Part shown: positions 5,176 through 5,368 of the stretch, in pieces
Numbering within the stretch: the first letter of the stretch is position 1
Layout of the letters: each line of letters starts with the position of its first letter
DNA from: an uncultured Lachnospiraceae bacterium
Lineage (GTDB): Bacteria; Bacillota; Clostridia; Lachnospirales; Lachnospiraceae
Assembly (NCBI GenBank): GCA_905235345.1
Contig: CAJOLO010000109.1
Coordinates: forward strand, 1-5,368
Direction of reading: 5' to 3'
Length of the DNA: 5,368 nucleotides
Program-made: the position numbers and the translations under genes
Notes under the pieces: model-generated
The model's database searches: none
Told to the model about the DNA's origin: nothing
What the model saw: only the letters and a program-made list of their open reading frames with translations

Positions 5176-5368
5176 TTACACAGCTTTTAATTGCTGCAAT
5201 TCCTCATATACCTCAATCTGTGTATGCTTTGTTATATCCACATTAATACCATCATCGTTCAAAGCATTAAGTATATTAATTCCTAACGGAACCTTCAAAC
5301 CTAAATTCTCAAGTTTCTCCTTATGTCTGAACACATCCCACAAATCACCATTAAGACATATCTCGCCT
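5176..5368 (-). CDS. ecfA2: ECF transporter ATPase EcfA, C-terminal end (gene cut by window edge)
   Basis: The last 63 codons of an ABC-type ATPase are visible, ending with TAA at 5178-5176. The nucleotide-binding core (Walker A and B, signature, H-loop) lies outside the window. What remains fits the region after the H-loop of EcfA/CbiO proteins: a GEICLNGDLWDVF strand and turn (family pattern G.I..DG.P.EVF), then LENLGLKVPLGINILNAL, matching the usual L...GL.VP...L...L, and a final helix VYEELQQLK. The position immediately upstream of ecfT indicates the second of the paired ATPases (EcfA2) by synteny. The fragment alone cannot distinguish EcfA1 from EcfA2. Confidence 0.85.
   Translation of the reverse strand, partial: GEICLNGDLWDVFRHKEKLENLGLKVPLGINILNALNDDGINVDITKHTQIEVYEELQQLKAV

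Overview
The window is a stretch of a low-GC Gram-positive chromosome in which every supported gene lies on the minus strand. Gene content, protein wording (an L13 beginning MKSYMASPSTIER, an EcfT beginning near GQYYSTDSQIHRLDPR, an enzyme I with a GS..SHTAILARS phosphorylation site) and strong AGGAGG-type ribosome binding sites point to Bacillota, most likely class Clostridia and probably a Lachnospiraceae relative. The family-level assignment is inference.

In transcription order (right to left) the layout is: the C-terminal end of an ECF-transporter ATPase (ecfA, cut by the right edge); ecfT, the transmembrane coupling protein; truA, tRNA pseudouridine synthase; ptsI, enzyme I of the sugar phosphotransferase system; a previously unlisted 35-codon ORF for a probable small membrane protein; a perfect-consensus promoter followed by a roughly 350-nt structured untranslated leader; rplM (L13); and rpsI (S9, missing only its last residue or so and the stop at the left edge). 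The order ecfA-ecfT-truA-rplM-rpsI is the classic Firmicutes tail of the large ribosomal protein cluster. Here it is interrupted between truA and rplM by ptsI plus the small ORF.

Functionally, the ecf genes supply the energy module for vitamin and cofactor uptake, truA modifies tRNA anticodon arms, ptsI feeds PEP-derived phosphate to HPr for sugar import, and rplM-rpsI make two ribosomal proteins that are normally co-expressed. The rplM-rpsI pair has its own very strong promoter and a leader with mutually exclusive helices just before rplM, as expected for autogenous control by a ribosomal protein.

The most interesting unexplained parts are the spacers. Three are unusually long for such an operon. 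The ecfA-ecfT gap (170 nt) holds a perfect 9-bp hairpin and a second structure competing with it. The ecfT-truA gap (154 nt) has a hairpin and repeated CGGGAATGTG words. The truA-ptsI gap (259 nt) holds a coding-like 64-codon frame without a convincing start, bracketed by TGCCCCC inverted repeats, one of which overlaps the ptsI ribosome binding site. No CRISPR array, tRNA, rRNA or complete insertion sequence was seen.
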